Assembly (NCBI RefSeq): GCF_902141855.1
Contig: NZ_CABFVH010000042.1
Span: 1 to 50,735, forward strand
DNA length: 50,735 nt
Reading direction: 5' to 3'
From: Methylobacterium dankookense
GTDB lineage: Bacteria; Pseudomonadota; Alphaproteobacteria; Rhizobiales; Beijerinckiaceae
This document shows, piece by piece, positions 25,452 to 33,136 of this stretch. Every line of letters begins with the position of its first letter. Position 1 is the first letter of the stretch. Both the position numbers and the translations under genes were made by a program. The notes under the pieces were generated by a model that saw nothing but the letters and a program-made list of their open reading frames with translations, searched no databases and was not told the DNA's origin.

Positions 25452-25474
25452 AAGGTGCATTTGACATAAACCTT
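25452..25474. promoter_or_regulatory. NsrR-like operator of hmp
   Basis: A 23-base dyad, AAGGTNNATNTNANATNNACCTT, lies 12 bases before the hmp start codon. It resembles the enterobacterial NsrR consensus (AAGATGCATTT and its mirror). It overlaps the -10 region of the predicted hmp promoter, suited to repression. Confidence 0.7.
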
Positions 25475-25500
25475 TTAGCGGGGCGGTGAAAACGGTGCAA
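25472..25500 (-). promoter_or_regulatory. hmp promoter
   Basis: On the minus strand TTGCAC (25500-25495), a 17-base spacer and TAAAAG (25477-25472) form a good sigma-70-like pair. The -10 hexamer touches the NsrR-like dyad. Confidence 0.6.
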
Positions 25501-25535
25501 GCGAGGCGTACCTTAAGGAGCATACCGGAGTTGAC

Positions 25536-26000
25536 ATGCGCCTGACCCGCTACACCGACTATGCCCTGCGCACGCTGATCTTTGTCGGCCTGAACGAGCC
25601 GCGGCAGAGCTCGATCGCCGAGGTCGCGCGCGCCTACGGCATCTCCGAGAATCATCTGACCAAGGTGGTGCACCAGCTCGGGCGGCTCGGGCTCGTCCGC
25701 ACCATCCGCGGGCGCGGCGGCGGCCTGCGGCTGGCCAAGCCCCCGGCGGAGATCGGCATCGGCGCGGTGGTGCGCCTGACCGAGGAGGACCTCGCCCTCG
25801 TCGAGTGCTTCGGCGAGGGTGCCTGCGCCATCACGGCCCCCTGCCGGCTACGGCGGATCCTGGGTGAGGCGCTCTCCGCCTTCCTCGGCATCCTCGACCG
25901 CTACACCCTGGCGGACCTGATCGAGGACGGATCCGGGCCCGAGCTCGCGGCCCTGCTCGGCCTCCCCGCCACTGAAGTGAAGCCGCCCGTCACGGCCTGA
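25536..26000 (+). CDS. nsrR: NsrR, nitric oxide-sensing Rrf2 repressor
   Basis: A 154-residue Rrf2-family winged-helix protein. The HTH lies at about 25-55 (SSIAEVARAYGISENHLTKVVHQLGR) with the basic wing RTIRGRGGGLRLAKP. Three cysteines C91, C97 and C103 (spacing CX5CX5C) match those that bind the 4Fe-4S cluster of NsrR, and an acidic EED segment lies just before. NO destroys the cluster and releases DNA. Divergent hmp is the expected target. GGAG precedes the ATG. Confidence 0.92.
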   Translation: MRLTRYTDYALRTLIFVGLNEPRQSSIAEVARAYGISENHLTKVVHQLGRLGLVRTIRGRGGGLRLAKPPAEIGIGAVVRLTEEDLALVECFGEGACAITAPCRLRRILGEALSAFLGILDRYTLADLIEDGSGPELAALLGLPATEVKPPVTA

Positions 26001-26014
26001 CGGAGGTCCCGCAC

Positions 26015-26178
26015 GGTCTCCGGTTCATCGTATCGGCCACCGCGGATCCCCTCTCCCCGCCCGAAGTCGGGCCTGCCCGACTTCGGTTCCCCGGTGCGGA
26101 TCTCGGGCAGGCCCGAGATCCGGGCGGGGAGAGGGGGGCGCGTGTGGACCGCCGAAGCGATCACCCGGAAATGGCATC
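26015..26178 (-). repeat. Structured repeat A2 (right arm of inverted pair)
   Basis: Reverse complement of A1 across 164 bases, including the flanks (GATGCCATTTC, GATCGCTTCGG, CGATGAACCGGAGACC). Hairpins occupy 26061-26086 and 26098-26121, enclosed by CCCTCTCCCCGCC and GGCGGGGAGAGGG. It starts 14 bases after the nsrR stop codon. Confidence 0.9.
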
Positions 26179-26243
26179 ACGGGATCTCGGAGCCTGCTGG
26201 AGGGCTCCTTCGAGGACCGCTCGAACAAACCCGCGCGGCGTTC

Positions 26244-26438
26244 CTACCGCTGCATCGCGTTCAGCATCTCGCGGTGACGGCGGTCCTGGTTGTCGTTGTT
26301 GACCACGAGCACCGCCCAGATCGCGGCGGGCAGCCAGCCGATCAGCGTGATCTGGAGAATGAGGCAGAGGATGCCCTGGAAGGGCCGGCCCCGGAGGATG
26401 AGGGCGAGCCAGGGCAGAAACACGGCGACGAAGATCAT
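26244..26438 (-). CDS. Pmp3/YqaE-like small membrane protein
   Basis: A 64-residue protein from the ATG at 26438 (AGGTTGG upstream). Two TM helices are visible (FVAVFLPWLALILRG and ILCLILQITLIGWLPAAIWAVLVV), followed by a charged tail NNDNQDRRHREMLNAMQR. The LP-W and IGWLPAAIWAVLVV elements fit the Pmp3/UPF0057 family, which is linked to membrane potential and stress in other organisms. A longer frame upstream to 26618 has no hydrophobic character and is not supported. Confidence 0.8.
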   Translation of the reverse strand: MIFVAVFLPWLALILRGRPFQGILCLILQITLIGWLPAAIWAVLVVNNDNQDRRHREMLNAMQR

Positions 26439-26662
26439 GGTCCAACCTCGTATGGCCGGATCGGCAGCCCCCGATCGGGGGACAAGCTTGGCCGTGTCAT
26501 TGCGGCCGAGCTGGGGAGAAGCGACACGAGGTTGATCCTCCTTCGATCGATCACAACTTGAAATTGTTTTGTCAGAGGCGATTCCACTTGGATCCGGGCG
26601 GCTGGTGCAGGACGGCACGACACGCCGCGGCCCCGCTTAAAGATCGATTCACGCCGGTCTCG

Positions 26663-26677
26663 TTAGCCTGCGGTTAG
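26663..26677 (+). promoter_or_regulatory. TTAG-N7-TTAG direct repeat, possible CtrA-like site
   Basis: GTTAGCC occurs twice, giving TTAG-N7-TTAG, 26 bases before the DUF2336 start. The CtrA consensus is TTAA-N7-TTAA, so each half differs at one base. Evidence is weak. Confidence 0.3.
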
Positions 26678-26703
26678 CCTCAGTCCTGCGTATCCGAAGT
26701 GCC

Positions 26704-27825
26704 ATGCCCCCTTCCGTCGACGCTGCGCCGGACCTGTCCGGGCTCATCGAGTTGTCGCGCGTCGCGCATCTCGACCTGAAGCCGGTGATCCTGCGGGTGC
26801 AGACGGATCTGTTCGTGCAGGCGGAGAGCCGCGACCGGGCGGAGCGGGATTCCTTCGAGGCGCTGGCCTGCGGCCTGATCCCGACCGTGGACGACGAGAC
26901 GGCCCTGATCGTCGCCGAGAAGCTCGGCCCCTTTCCCGGCACCCCGGAGCCCGTCCTCGCCGCCCTCGCCGCCCGCGGCGGCCCGGTGCGCGACGCCGTG
27001 GTGGCCGGTGTGCCCCATCTCACCCCGCGCCTGATCGAGGCGGCGCTCGCCGACGGCGCCGACATCGCGGGCGCGATCGCCGCCCGGCCGGGCCTGGAGC
27101 GCGCCACCGTCGAGGATCTGGCCCGCCGGGCCGAGCCGGCGATCGACCGGGTGCTCGCGGCCAATACCGGCATCACCCTGCGCGGCCGGGCCGCCGACGA
27201 CCTCGTCCGCCGCGGCCGCCGGGACCCGGACCTCGCCCACCTGCTGCTCACCCGGCCCGATCTCTCGGCGGCGGAGATGGCGCCGCTCTTCCTCCATGCC
27301 GACCCGATCCGCCGCGACGCGATCTGCGAGAGCGTGGAGGCGACCGCGGCCCTGCGGCCCTGCCCGCCCCCGCCGCGCGGGCTCGGGCCCGTCCTCACCG
27401 GCCTGTCGGCGGCGCGCGACGTGACGGGCTTCGTCGGCGCGCTCGCCGAGGCGCTGGGCCTGCCCCGCGACTTCCTGACCGCCGCCGCCGATCCCGGCAG
27501 CCGCTACGACCTGATTACCCTGTGCCTGCGCGCCGTCGACCTCCACGAGGAGGAGGCGGTCTACGTCTTTCTCACCCTCAACGAGGGCGTGGCCCGCTCG
27601 GCCGAGCGGGTGTTCGAGCTGGTGCGCCTGTTCCGCACCACCAGCCGCGCGGCGGCCCGCGACCTCGTCGCGGCGGTGACCGACCAGAGCCTGCGCGACC
27701 GCGCCGGCCCCATTGAGGCCTACCAGCCGCACCACGCCCCCGAGGCGGCGAAGCTCCGCGCCGCGGCCGCCGAGCGCCCGGCAGCCCGGCCCGCCCTGCC
27801 GACGCGGCTGCGCAAGACGTCCTGA
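26704..27825 (+). CDS. DUF2336-domain protein
   Basis: A 373-residue all-helical protein with the DUF2336 pattern of repeated short helices rich in Ala, Leu and Arg (PHLTPRLIEAALADGADIAGAIAARP, then DDLVRRGRRDPDLAHLLLTRPDLS). There is no signal peptide or TM segment. Proteins of this type are conserved in alphaproteobacteria without a proven role. It lies alone; the upstream gap holds the direct repeat noted above, and the downstream gap holds tandem repeats. Confidence 0.8.
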   Translation: MPPSVDAAPDLSGLIELSRVAHLDLKPVILRVQTDLFVQAESRDRAERDSFEALACGLIPTVDDETALIVAEKLGPFPGTPEPVLAALAARGGPVRDAVVAGVPHLTPRLIEAALADGADIAGAIAARPGLERATVEDLARRAEPAIDRVLAANTGITLRGRAADDLVRRGRRDPDLAHLLLTRPDLSAAEMAPLFLHADPIRRDAICESVEATAALRPCPPPPRGLGPVLTGLSAARDVTGFVGALAEALGLPRDFLTAAADPGSRYDLITLCLRAVDLHEEEAVYVFLTLNEGVARSAERVFELVRLFRTTSRAAARDLVAAVTDQSLRDRAGPIEAYQPHHAPEAAKLRAAAAERPAARPALPTRLRKTS

Positions 27826-27900
27826 GGTGCCTGCCCGGGCGTTCGCTCCCCGCTCGACCGGGCCCCGGGCCATCGCGTAGGACGCCCGCCCACCGGGTGA

Positions 27901-28109
27901 GACCGCGTCCGGTTGATCAGCCCGGACGCGGTCTCGGCCAAGCCCGCGCGGCGCTTGAGCGAAGGCGACATCCGCCATCCCGAAGGGATCACCCGGATGT
28001 CGTCTGATACCGTGTCCGGTTGATCAGACCGGACGCGGTATCAGCAAGCCCGCGCGGCGCTTGAGCGAAGGCGACATCCGCCATCCCGAAGGGATCACCC
28101 GGATGTCGT
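27901..28109 (+). repeat. Tandem pair of structured repeats B1 and B2
   Basis: Two near-identical 103-base copies (27901-28003 and 28006-28109). Each has a palindrome (ACCGCGTCCGGTTGATCA with its mirror CCGGACGCGGT), the segment AAGCCCGCGCGGCGCTTGAGCGAAGG, and a hairpin CGACATCCGCCATCCC-ga-GGGATCACCCGGATGTCG. B2 begins TGATACC. They fill most of the 353-base gap between the DUF2336 and TauE/SafE genes. Confidence 0.92.
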
Positions 28110-28178
28110 AGAGACTGCCCCTTGCAGGGACGGGCCGGGCGGCTATCTCCCGGCGCCCATCCCCGTGCCGGACCGTCC

Positions 28179-29099
28179 ATGTCGTCATCCGATCCCGCTG
28201 CGGCCGCGCCCGAGACGGCGCGCCTCTCGAACGGCCAGGCCCGGCTCGTGGCGGCGGGCCTCGCCGCGGCCTTGCTCGTGGGCATCGTCGTCGCGGTGGA
28301 GGTCTATGGCAGCGGCGACTGGGCGGGCGCCGCCCGCGCGGCCGGCGCGACGCTCTCCGACCGCGCCTTCTGGATCGCCGCCGCCGTCGGCCTGTTCGCG
28401 CAGGTGGTCGATGGGGCGCTCGGCATGGCCTACGGCGTCACCTCGACGAGCTTCCTGCTCGCGGCCGGCGTGCCGCCCGCCGCGGCCTCCGCCTCGGTGC
28501 ACGTGGCCGAGATCTTCACCACCGGCTTCTCGGGCCTGTCGCACTGGCGGCTCGGCAATGTCGACCGCGCCCTGTTCCGGCGCCTGCTGCTGCCCGGCAT
28601 GGCCGGGGCCGTCGGGGGCGCGTACCTGCTGACGAATGTCGCGGGCGACACGCTCAAGCCCTGGATCACCGCCTACCTGCTGGTCATGGGGCTCTCCATC
28701 CTGATCAAGGCGTTCGGCACGGTCCGCCTGCGCCGGAAGCCGCCGACCTATGTCGCGCCGCTGGCGCTCGCCGGCGGCTTCGTGGACGCGGTCGGCGGAG
28801 GCGGCTGGGGGCCGGTGGTGACCACCTCCCTCGTCGGCGGTGGCCAGGACCCGCGCACCACCATCGGCTCGGTGAACGCGGCCGAGTTCTTCGTGGCGGT
28901 GACGAGCGGCCTCTCCCTGACCCTGCTCGGCGGCCTCACCGCGGTCACGACCATCGCCGGGCTCGTGATCGGGGGCCTCTTCGCCGCGCCGTTCGCCGCG
29001 CTGCTGGTGCGTGCCCTGCCGCCCCGCGCCCTCATGATCACGGTCGGCCTGCTGATCGTCGGGCTGAGCGCCTTCAACCTGCTGATGCTGCTGCGCTGA
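28179..29099 (+). CDS. TauE/SafE-family sulfite or anion exporter
   Basis: A 306-residue membrane protein with eight predicted TM helices. The TauE/SafE repeats are evident (QVVDGALGMAYGVTSTSFLLAAGV near 75-100, and GGFVDAVGGGGWGPVVTTSLVGGG near 200). This family moves sulfite, sulfoacetate or similar anions. The ATG at 28179 is chosen because an upstream frame lacks ribosome-site support and would begin in repeat B2. It converges on the YbdK gene with a 26-base overlap. Confidence 0.88.
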   Translation: MSSSDPAAAAPETARLSNGQARLVAAGLAAALLVGIVVAVEVYGSGDWAGAARAAGATLSDRAFWIAAAVGLFAQVVDGALGMAYGVTSTSFLLAAGVPPAAASASVHVAEIFTTGFSGLSHWRLGNVDRALFRRLLLPGMAGAVGGAYLLTNVAGDTLKPWITAYLLVMGLSILIKAFGTVRLRRKPPTYVAPLALAGGFVDAVGGGGWGPVVTTSLVGGGQDPRTTIGSVNAAEFFVAVTSGLSLTLLGGLTAVTTIAGLVIGGLFAAPFAALLVRALPPRALMITVGLLIVGLSAFNLLMLLR

Positions 29100-30222
29100 C
29101 GCGCCCCCGCGAGATCTCGGAGAGCCAGTCCACCACCGCGTCGAGGGCCTGCCGGTTGGTGAGCCCGGATTCGCGCGCAGCCTCGAAGGCGGCGACCTGC
29201 GCGTCGGCGCTGGTGCCCTCCGCGACGATGGTGCGGGCATGGGCCACCTCGCGGGCGCAGCCCAGGGCCGCCGCATCCTCGGCGACGAGGTCGAGCAGGT
29301 CGTCGAGGGTCCGGGCGTAGGGAAGGGCCTCCTCTCGTGCCTCGTCGATCAGCTCGGCCCCGACGCCGCTGCGCTGGGCCCGCCACAGATTCTCCTCGGC
29401 GAGCGCCCGCGAGACGCCGTCGAGCCCGGCATGGAGATCCGGCCGGCGCACGGCGAGCCGCACGAGGCAGCGGAACAGGGCGGCGATGGTGAGCGCATCC
29501 TCCAGCCGCGTGCAGGAATCGGCGATGCGCAGCTCCAGCGTCGGGAACTTGATCGAGGGCCGGAGCGACCACCACAGGAAGCTCGGATCCTGGATCGAGC
29601 CGGCCCGCGTCATGATGCGGACGTAGCGCTCGTAGGCCTCGAACCCCGCGAACAGCTCCGGCAGGCCGGTGCGTGGCAATTCCCCGAAGGCGCTGAGGCG
29701 ATAGGCCAGCAACCCCGTCGGCTTGCCCTGCCAGAAGGGCGACGAGGCCGAGAGGGCGAAGAGCAGCGGCTGGAACGGCAGCAGCCGGTTCATCAGGTCG
29801 ATGCGCGCCGCCGGCTCCGGCACCTCGACATGGACATGCATGCCGCAGATCAGGCTGCGCCGCCCGGCCAGGCCGACATCGCGCAGGATACCGCGGTAGC
29901 GGTCGCCCTTGGTCGGCAATTGCCGCGCCCAGTCGGCCACCGGATGCGTGCCGGCCGCGAAGACGAGGAGCTCGTGCTTGGCGGCGAGGTCGGCGAGGGC
30001 CGCGCGCTGGCCCGCGAGGCTCTCGTGCGCGGCGGCGAAATCCGTCACCGGCGGCGTGCAGACCTCGACCTGGCATTGCAGCAGCTCGCGCCCCGTCTCG
30101 GGCAGGCGCTCGGCCACCTCCACGTGGAACGGCTTGACCGAGCGCCGGGGCGTGCCCCGGGTCTCGGCATCGGCCAGGAAATACTCTTCCTCGATGCCGA
30201 AGCGGTAGGACGCTGAACTCAT
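29074..30222 (-). CDS. Carboxylate-amine ligase, GCS2/YbdK family
   Basis: A 382-residue ATP-grasp-like GCS2 member from the ATG at 30222 (GAGGG upstream). The opening FGIEEEYFL is the GCS2 signature; CQVEVCTPP, GMHVHVEV and TLELRIADSCTRLEDALTIAAL follow. E. coli YbdK has weak gamma-glutamyl-cysteine ligase activity, so a glutathione-related role is possible. It is the last of the minus-strand block that begins with purF. The 26-base overlap with the convergent TauE/SafE gene means both stops lie inside the other gene. Confidence 0.87.
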   Translation of the reverse strand: MSSASYRFGIEEEYFLADAETRGTPRRSVKPFHVEVAERLPETGRELLQCQVEVCTPPVTDFAAAHESLAGQRAALADLAAKHELLVFAAGTHPVADWARQLPTKGDRYRGILRDVGLAGRRSLICGMHVHVEVPEPAARIDLMNRLLPFQPLLFALSASSPFWQGKPTGLLAYRLSAFGELPRTGLPELFAGFEAYERYVRIMTRAGSIQDPSFLWWSLRPSIKFPTLELRIADSCTRLEDALTIAALFRCLVRLAVRRPDLHAGLDGVSRALAEENLWRAQRSGVGAELIDEAREEALPYARTLDDLLDLVAEDAAALGCAREVAHARTIVAEGTSADAQVAAFEAARESGLTNRQALDAVVDWLSEISRGRVSAAASAG

Positions 30223-30277
30223 CGAAACCCTCGGGGACGCGTGCGCGCAACGCGCGAGGGATGCGAAAGGTGCCGCC

Positions 30278-30688
30278 CTACGGCGTGCGCAGCGGCCCGC
30301 CCACCAGCCAAGCCGGGTCGAACCAGCGGTCGGCCTCGCCGTCATAGGGCAGGCGCGTCACGTCCCAGTGCTGGATGTAGGGGGCGTAGACGTTCCACAC
30401 CGCGATGCCGCCGCCGACGAAGATGCGCCGGCCGGGATAGCGCTTGAGCACCTGTTCCGGATCCTCGTGCGAGCGGATCACGTCGATGGTGCGGTCCTTG
30501 AAGGCGAATTCGGGGACCGAGGCCACCGTCTTCGGGCCGGCGATCAGCACGTGGCCCATGGTCAGCGCGAAGAAGCGCGTCACGTCCTCGACGAAGAGCG
30601 GATCGGTGTTGCCCTCCCAGGGCAGGTGCCCGTTGAGGCCGAGCTGGCCCCGCTGGCCGATGGCGCAGATGCAGCGGACGTCGATCAT
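30278..30688 (-). CDS. Short DHFR-family reductase (possible dihydromethanopterin reductase)
   Basis: A 136-residue protein of DHFR fold, below the usual 160-170. It starts at the ATG at 30688 (AGGG nine bases upstream; an in-frame GTG lies three codons earlier). Visible DHFR blocks are ICAIGQRGQLGLNGHLPW (residues 8-25), GHVLIAGPKTV (NADPH loop), IFVGGGIAVW and a C-terminal strand with DVTRLPYDGEADRWFDP. Several helices between are shortened. In Methylobacterium a 15-kDa DHFR-like protein, DmrA, reduces dihydromethanopterin for C1 metabolism, so this could be that enzyme rather than a folate reductase. I cannot separate them by sequence alone. Confidence 0.75.
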   Translation of the reverse strand: MIDVRCICAIGQRGQLGLNGHLPWEGNTDPLFVEDVTRFFALTMGHVLIAGPKTVASVPEFAFKDRTIDVIRSHEDPEQVLKRYPGRRIFVGGGIAVWNVYAPYIQHWDVTRLPYDGEADRWFDPAWLVGGPLRTP

Positions 30689-30737
30689 GGAACGCACCCT
30701 GGAACAGGAGGAACGGGCCGGCTCGGCCCGCTCTCCC

Positions 30738-31493
30738 TTACGCGGGGATGCGGAACTCCTGAACCCGGTCGCTGGGGAAATCGTAGATCTTGCCGGTCTC
30801 GTTCCAGTCCGGCGCGGCGAGGCGCACGAGATGGGGCGCGAGATCCTCCGGCGTCCTCAGCGTCAGCGGGTCCTCGCCCGGCATCGCCGCGGCGCGCATG
30901 CTGGTGCGCAGGGGCCCCGGATTGAGGAGCATGGCCCGGATCTTCGTGTTGACGGTCTCGGCCGCGTAGGTGCGCACGAGCGCCTCGAGCGCCGCCTTGG
31001 AGACGGCGTACGGCCCCCAATAGGCCCGGCACTTCGCCGCCGCACCGGACGAGACGAAGATCGCGCGGCCCGCATCCGACATCTGCAGCAGCGGGTCGAA
31101 GGAGCGGATCAGGCGCCAGTTCGCGGTGACGTTGATCGCCATCACCTGGTCCCAGACCTTCGGCGTGACGTGCCCCACCGGCATCAGGTTGCCGAGGATG
31201 CCGGCATTGCCCACCACGACGTCGAGGCGCTTCCAGCGCTCGTTGATCGCGGCGCCGAGCCGGTCGATCCCGTCGTAATCGGTGAGGTCGAGGGGGACGA
31301 GGGTCGCGCTCGAACCGCGCGCGCGGATCGCGTCGTCGAGCTCCTCCAGCGCCCCTTGCGTGCGCGCCACCGCGATCACGTGCGCGCCGGCCTCCGCCAG
31401 CGCGAGCGCCGCGGCGCGGCCGATGCCGCGCGAGGCGCCGGTGACGACGGCCACGCGGCCGTCGAGGCTCTTGCCCACGATGGGATCGGTCAT
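30738..31493 (-). CDS. Short-chain dehydrogenase/reductase (SDR)
   Basis: A 251-residue classical SDR. The Rossmann TGASRGIG (about 18-25), NAG (about 95) and YxxxK (GPYAVSK) motifs are intact, with the catalytic serine in FVSSGAAAK. The substrate is unknown. Its start codon is four bases past purF, indicating tight coupling in the cvpA-purF-SDR run. This gene order is known from other alphaproteobacteria. Confidence 0.9.
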   Translation of the reverse strand: MTDPIVGKSLDGRVAVVTGASRGIGRAAALALAEAGAHVIAVARTQGALEELDDAIRARGSSATLVPLDLTDYDGIDRLGAAINERWKRLDVVVGNAGILGNLMPVGHVTPKVWDQVMAINVTANWRLIRSFDPLLQMSDAGRAIFVSSGAAAKCRAYWGPYAVSKAALEALVRTYAAETVNTKIRAMLLNPGPLRTSMRAAAMPGEDPLTLRTPEDLAPHLVRLAAPDWNETGKIYDFPSDRVQEFRIPA

Positions 31494-31497
31494 GAAA

Positions 31498-32973
31498 TCA
31501 GTCCGCCTCGGCGAGCAGCGCGAAGCGCTTCGGCCCGGCGATGGCCAGATCCGTCAGCCCCGTCGGATAGTCGCCGGTGAAGCAATGGTCGGTGTATTGC
31601 GGGCAGGCGCCGTCGCGCGCCTCCTCGCCCATCGCCCGGTAGAGCCCCGGGATCGAGAGGAAGGCGAGCGAGTCGGCGCCGATATACTTGCGCATCCCCT
31701 CGAGGTCGTGGGTGGCCGCGAGCAGCTTCTCCTTCTCCGGCGTGTCGATGCCGTAGAAGTCCGGATGCGTGATCGGCGGGCTCGCGATCCGGAAATGCAC
31801 CTCGCGGGCGCCGGCCTCGCGCATCATGCGCACGATCTTCACCGAGGTGGTGCCGCGCACGAGGCTGTCGTCCACGAGCACGATGCGCTTGCCCTCGATG
31901 GCCGCGCGGTTGGCCGAGTGCTTCATGCGCACGCCGAGCTCGCGCACCGACTGGGTCGGCTGGATGAAGGTGCGGCCGACATAGTGGTTGCGGATGATGC
32001 CCATCTCGAAGGGCAGGCCGGTCTCCTGCGCGAAGCCGAGGGCCGCCGGCACGCCGGAATCGGGCACCGGCACCACCACGTCGGCCTCGACCGCGGTCTC
32101 GCGCGCCAGCTCGTGACCGATGTTCTTGCGCACCGCGTAGACGCTCTTGCCGTTCACCACCGAGTCCGGCCGGGCGAAGTAGATGTACTCGAAGATGCAC
32201 GGCCGCAGCGGCTTCTTCTCGGCGAAGCGGATCGACTCGATCCCCTCCTCCGAGATCACCACGATCTCGCCGTTCTCGACGTCGCGCACGAACTTGGCGC
32301 CGATGATGTCGAGGGCGCAGGTCTCGGAGGCGAGCAGGTAACGGCCGTCCAGCTCGCCGAGCACCAGGGGGCGGATGCCGAGCGGGTCGCGCGCGCCGAT
32401 CAGCTTCTTGTTCGTCAGCGCCACGATCGCGTAGGCGCCCTGGATCGCCTGGAGCGCGTCGATGAAGCGCTCGATGATGCGGGGTTTGCGCGAGCGCGCG
32501 GCGAGGTGGAGGATCACCTCGGTATCCGAGGTCGACTGCGTGATGGCGCCGTCCCGCACGAGGTCGCGGCGGATCGAGAGGGCGTTGGTCAGGTTGCCGT
32601 TATGCGCCACCGCGAGGCCGCCGCTGGCGAGCTCCGCGAAGAGCGGCTGCACGTTGCGCAGGATGGTGCCGCCGGTGGTCGAGTAGCGCACGTGGCCGAT
32701 GGCGGCGCGGCCCTTCAGCCGGGCGATGGTCTCGCCGTCCGAGAAGGAGTCCCCGACGAGGCCGGGGCGGCGCTCGGAATGGAACACCTCGCCGTCGAAG
32801 GAGACGATGCCCGCCGCCTCCTGGCCGCGATGCTGCAGGGCGTGGAGCCCGAGCGCGACCACCGCGGCGGCATCCGGATGGCCGAAGATGCCGAAGACGC
32901 CGCACTCCTCGCGCAGCGTATCGCCATCGAGGTCGAAATCGGCGGTGGGCGGGACAACGGCGCGGTAGGACAT
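31498..32973 (-). CDS. purF: Amidophosphoribosyltransferase
   Basis: A 491-residue enzyme from the ATG at 32973. An N-terminal propeptide of 23 residues ends DTLREE before the catalytic nucleophile C24 (CGVFGIFG), which is exposed by processing. The Ntn glutaminase domain (HNGNLTNALSIRRDL) is followed by the phosphoribosyltransferase with PRPP loop IVLVDDSLVRGTT. It makes phosphoribosylamine from PRPP and glutamine, the first purine step. A longer frame upstream to 33069 runs through a hairpin-rich leader and is rejected. Its downstream partner is the SDR gene. Confidence 0.96.
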   Translation of the reverse strand: MSYRAVVPPTADFDLDGDTLREECGVFGIFGHPDAAAVVALGLHALQHRGQEAAGIVSFDGEVFHSERRPGLVGDSFSDGETIARLKGRAAIGHVRYSTTGGTILRNVQPLFAELASGGLAVAHNGNLTNALSIRRDLVRDGAITQSTSDTEVILHLAARSRKPRIIERFIDALQAIQGAYAIVALTNKKLIGARDPLGIRPLVLGELDGRYLLASETCALDIIGAKFVRDVENGEIVVISEEGIESIRFAEKKPLRPCIFEYIYFARPDSVVNGKSVYAVRKNIGHELARETAVEADVVVPVPDSGVPAALGFAQETGLPFEMGIIRNHYVGRTFIQPTQSVRELGVRMKHSANRAAIEGKRIVLVDDSLVRGTTSVKIVRMMREAGAREVHFRIASPPITHPDFYGIDTPEKEKLLAATHDLEGMRKYIGADSLAFLSIPGLYRAMGEEARDGACPQYTDHCFTGDYPTGLTDLAIAGPKRFALLAEAD

Positions 32974-33000
32974 GCTCAAGGTCGATCCCTGGTTGCCGCC

Positions 33001-33050
33001 GGAATCCGGCGGCGCGCGCCGGATTCCTGGGCCGGGGCCCTTCCGGCCCC
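33001..33050 (-). promoter_or_regulatory. Hairpin-rich leader of purF
   Basis: Two stable hairpins lie upstream of purF: GGAATCCGGCG-loop-CGCCGGATTCC (33001-33027, eleven base pairs) and GGGCCGGGG... with GGCCCC (about 33030-33050). They are inside the 163-base purF/cvpA gap. No poly-U tract follows, so attenuation is not shown; they could limit ribosome access. Confidence 0.45.
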
Positions 33051-33136
33051 TTTCATGGAATCGTTCCACCGGCTCGCGTGAACAGCCGGTTACTTAAGGG
33101 TTCTTGCCCGGCCAACCAAGCGCCGGCATGCGCAGA

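Noticed and set aside
24034..26178. Complete insertion sequence or transposon around hmp-nsrR
   Set aside because: No transposase frame is present, and no target-site duplication could be recognised at the edges.
26520..26600. EcfG-type general stress promoter before the Pmp3-like gene
   Set aside because: A GGAAT element is present but the expected GGAAC and spaced CGTT pair could not be matched.
26439..26618. N-terminal extension of the Pmp3-like protein
   Set aside because: The extra 60 residues are not hydrophobic, and the ATG at 26438 has a proper ribosome site and gives the family length.
24034..28109. CRISPR array
   Set aside because: The repeats are long palindromes in inverted or tandem pairs, without regular spacers of 30-40 bases or cas genes.
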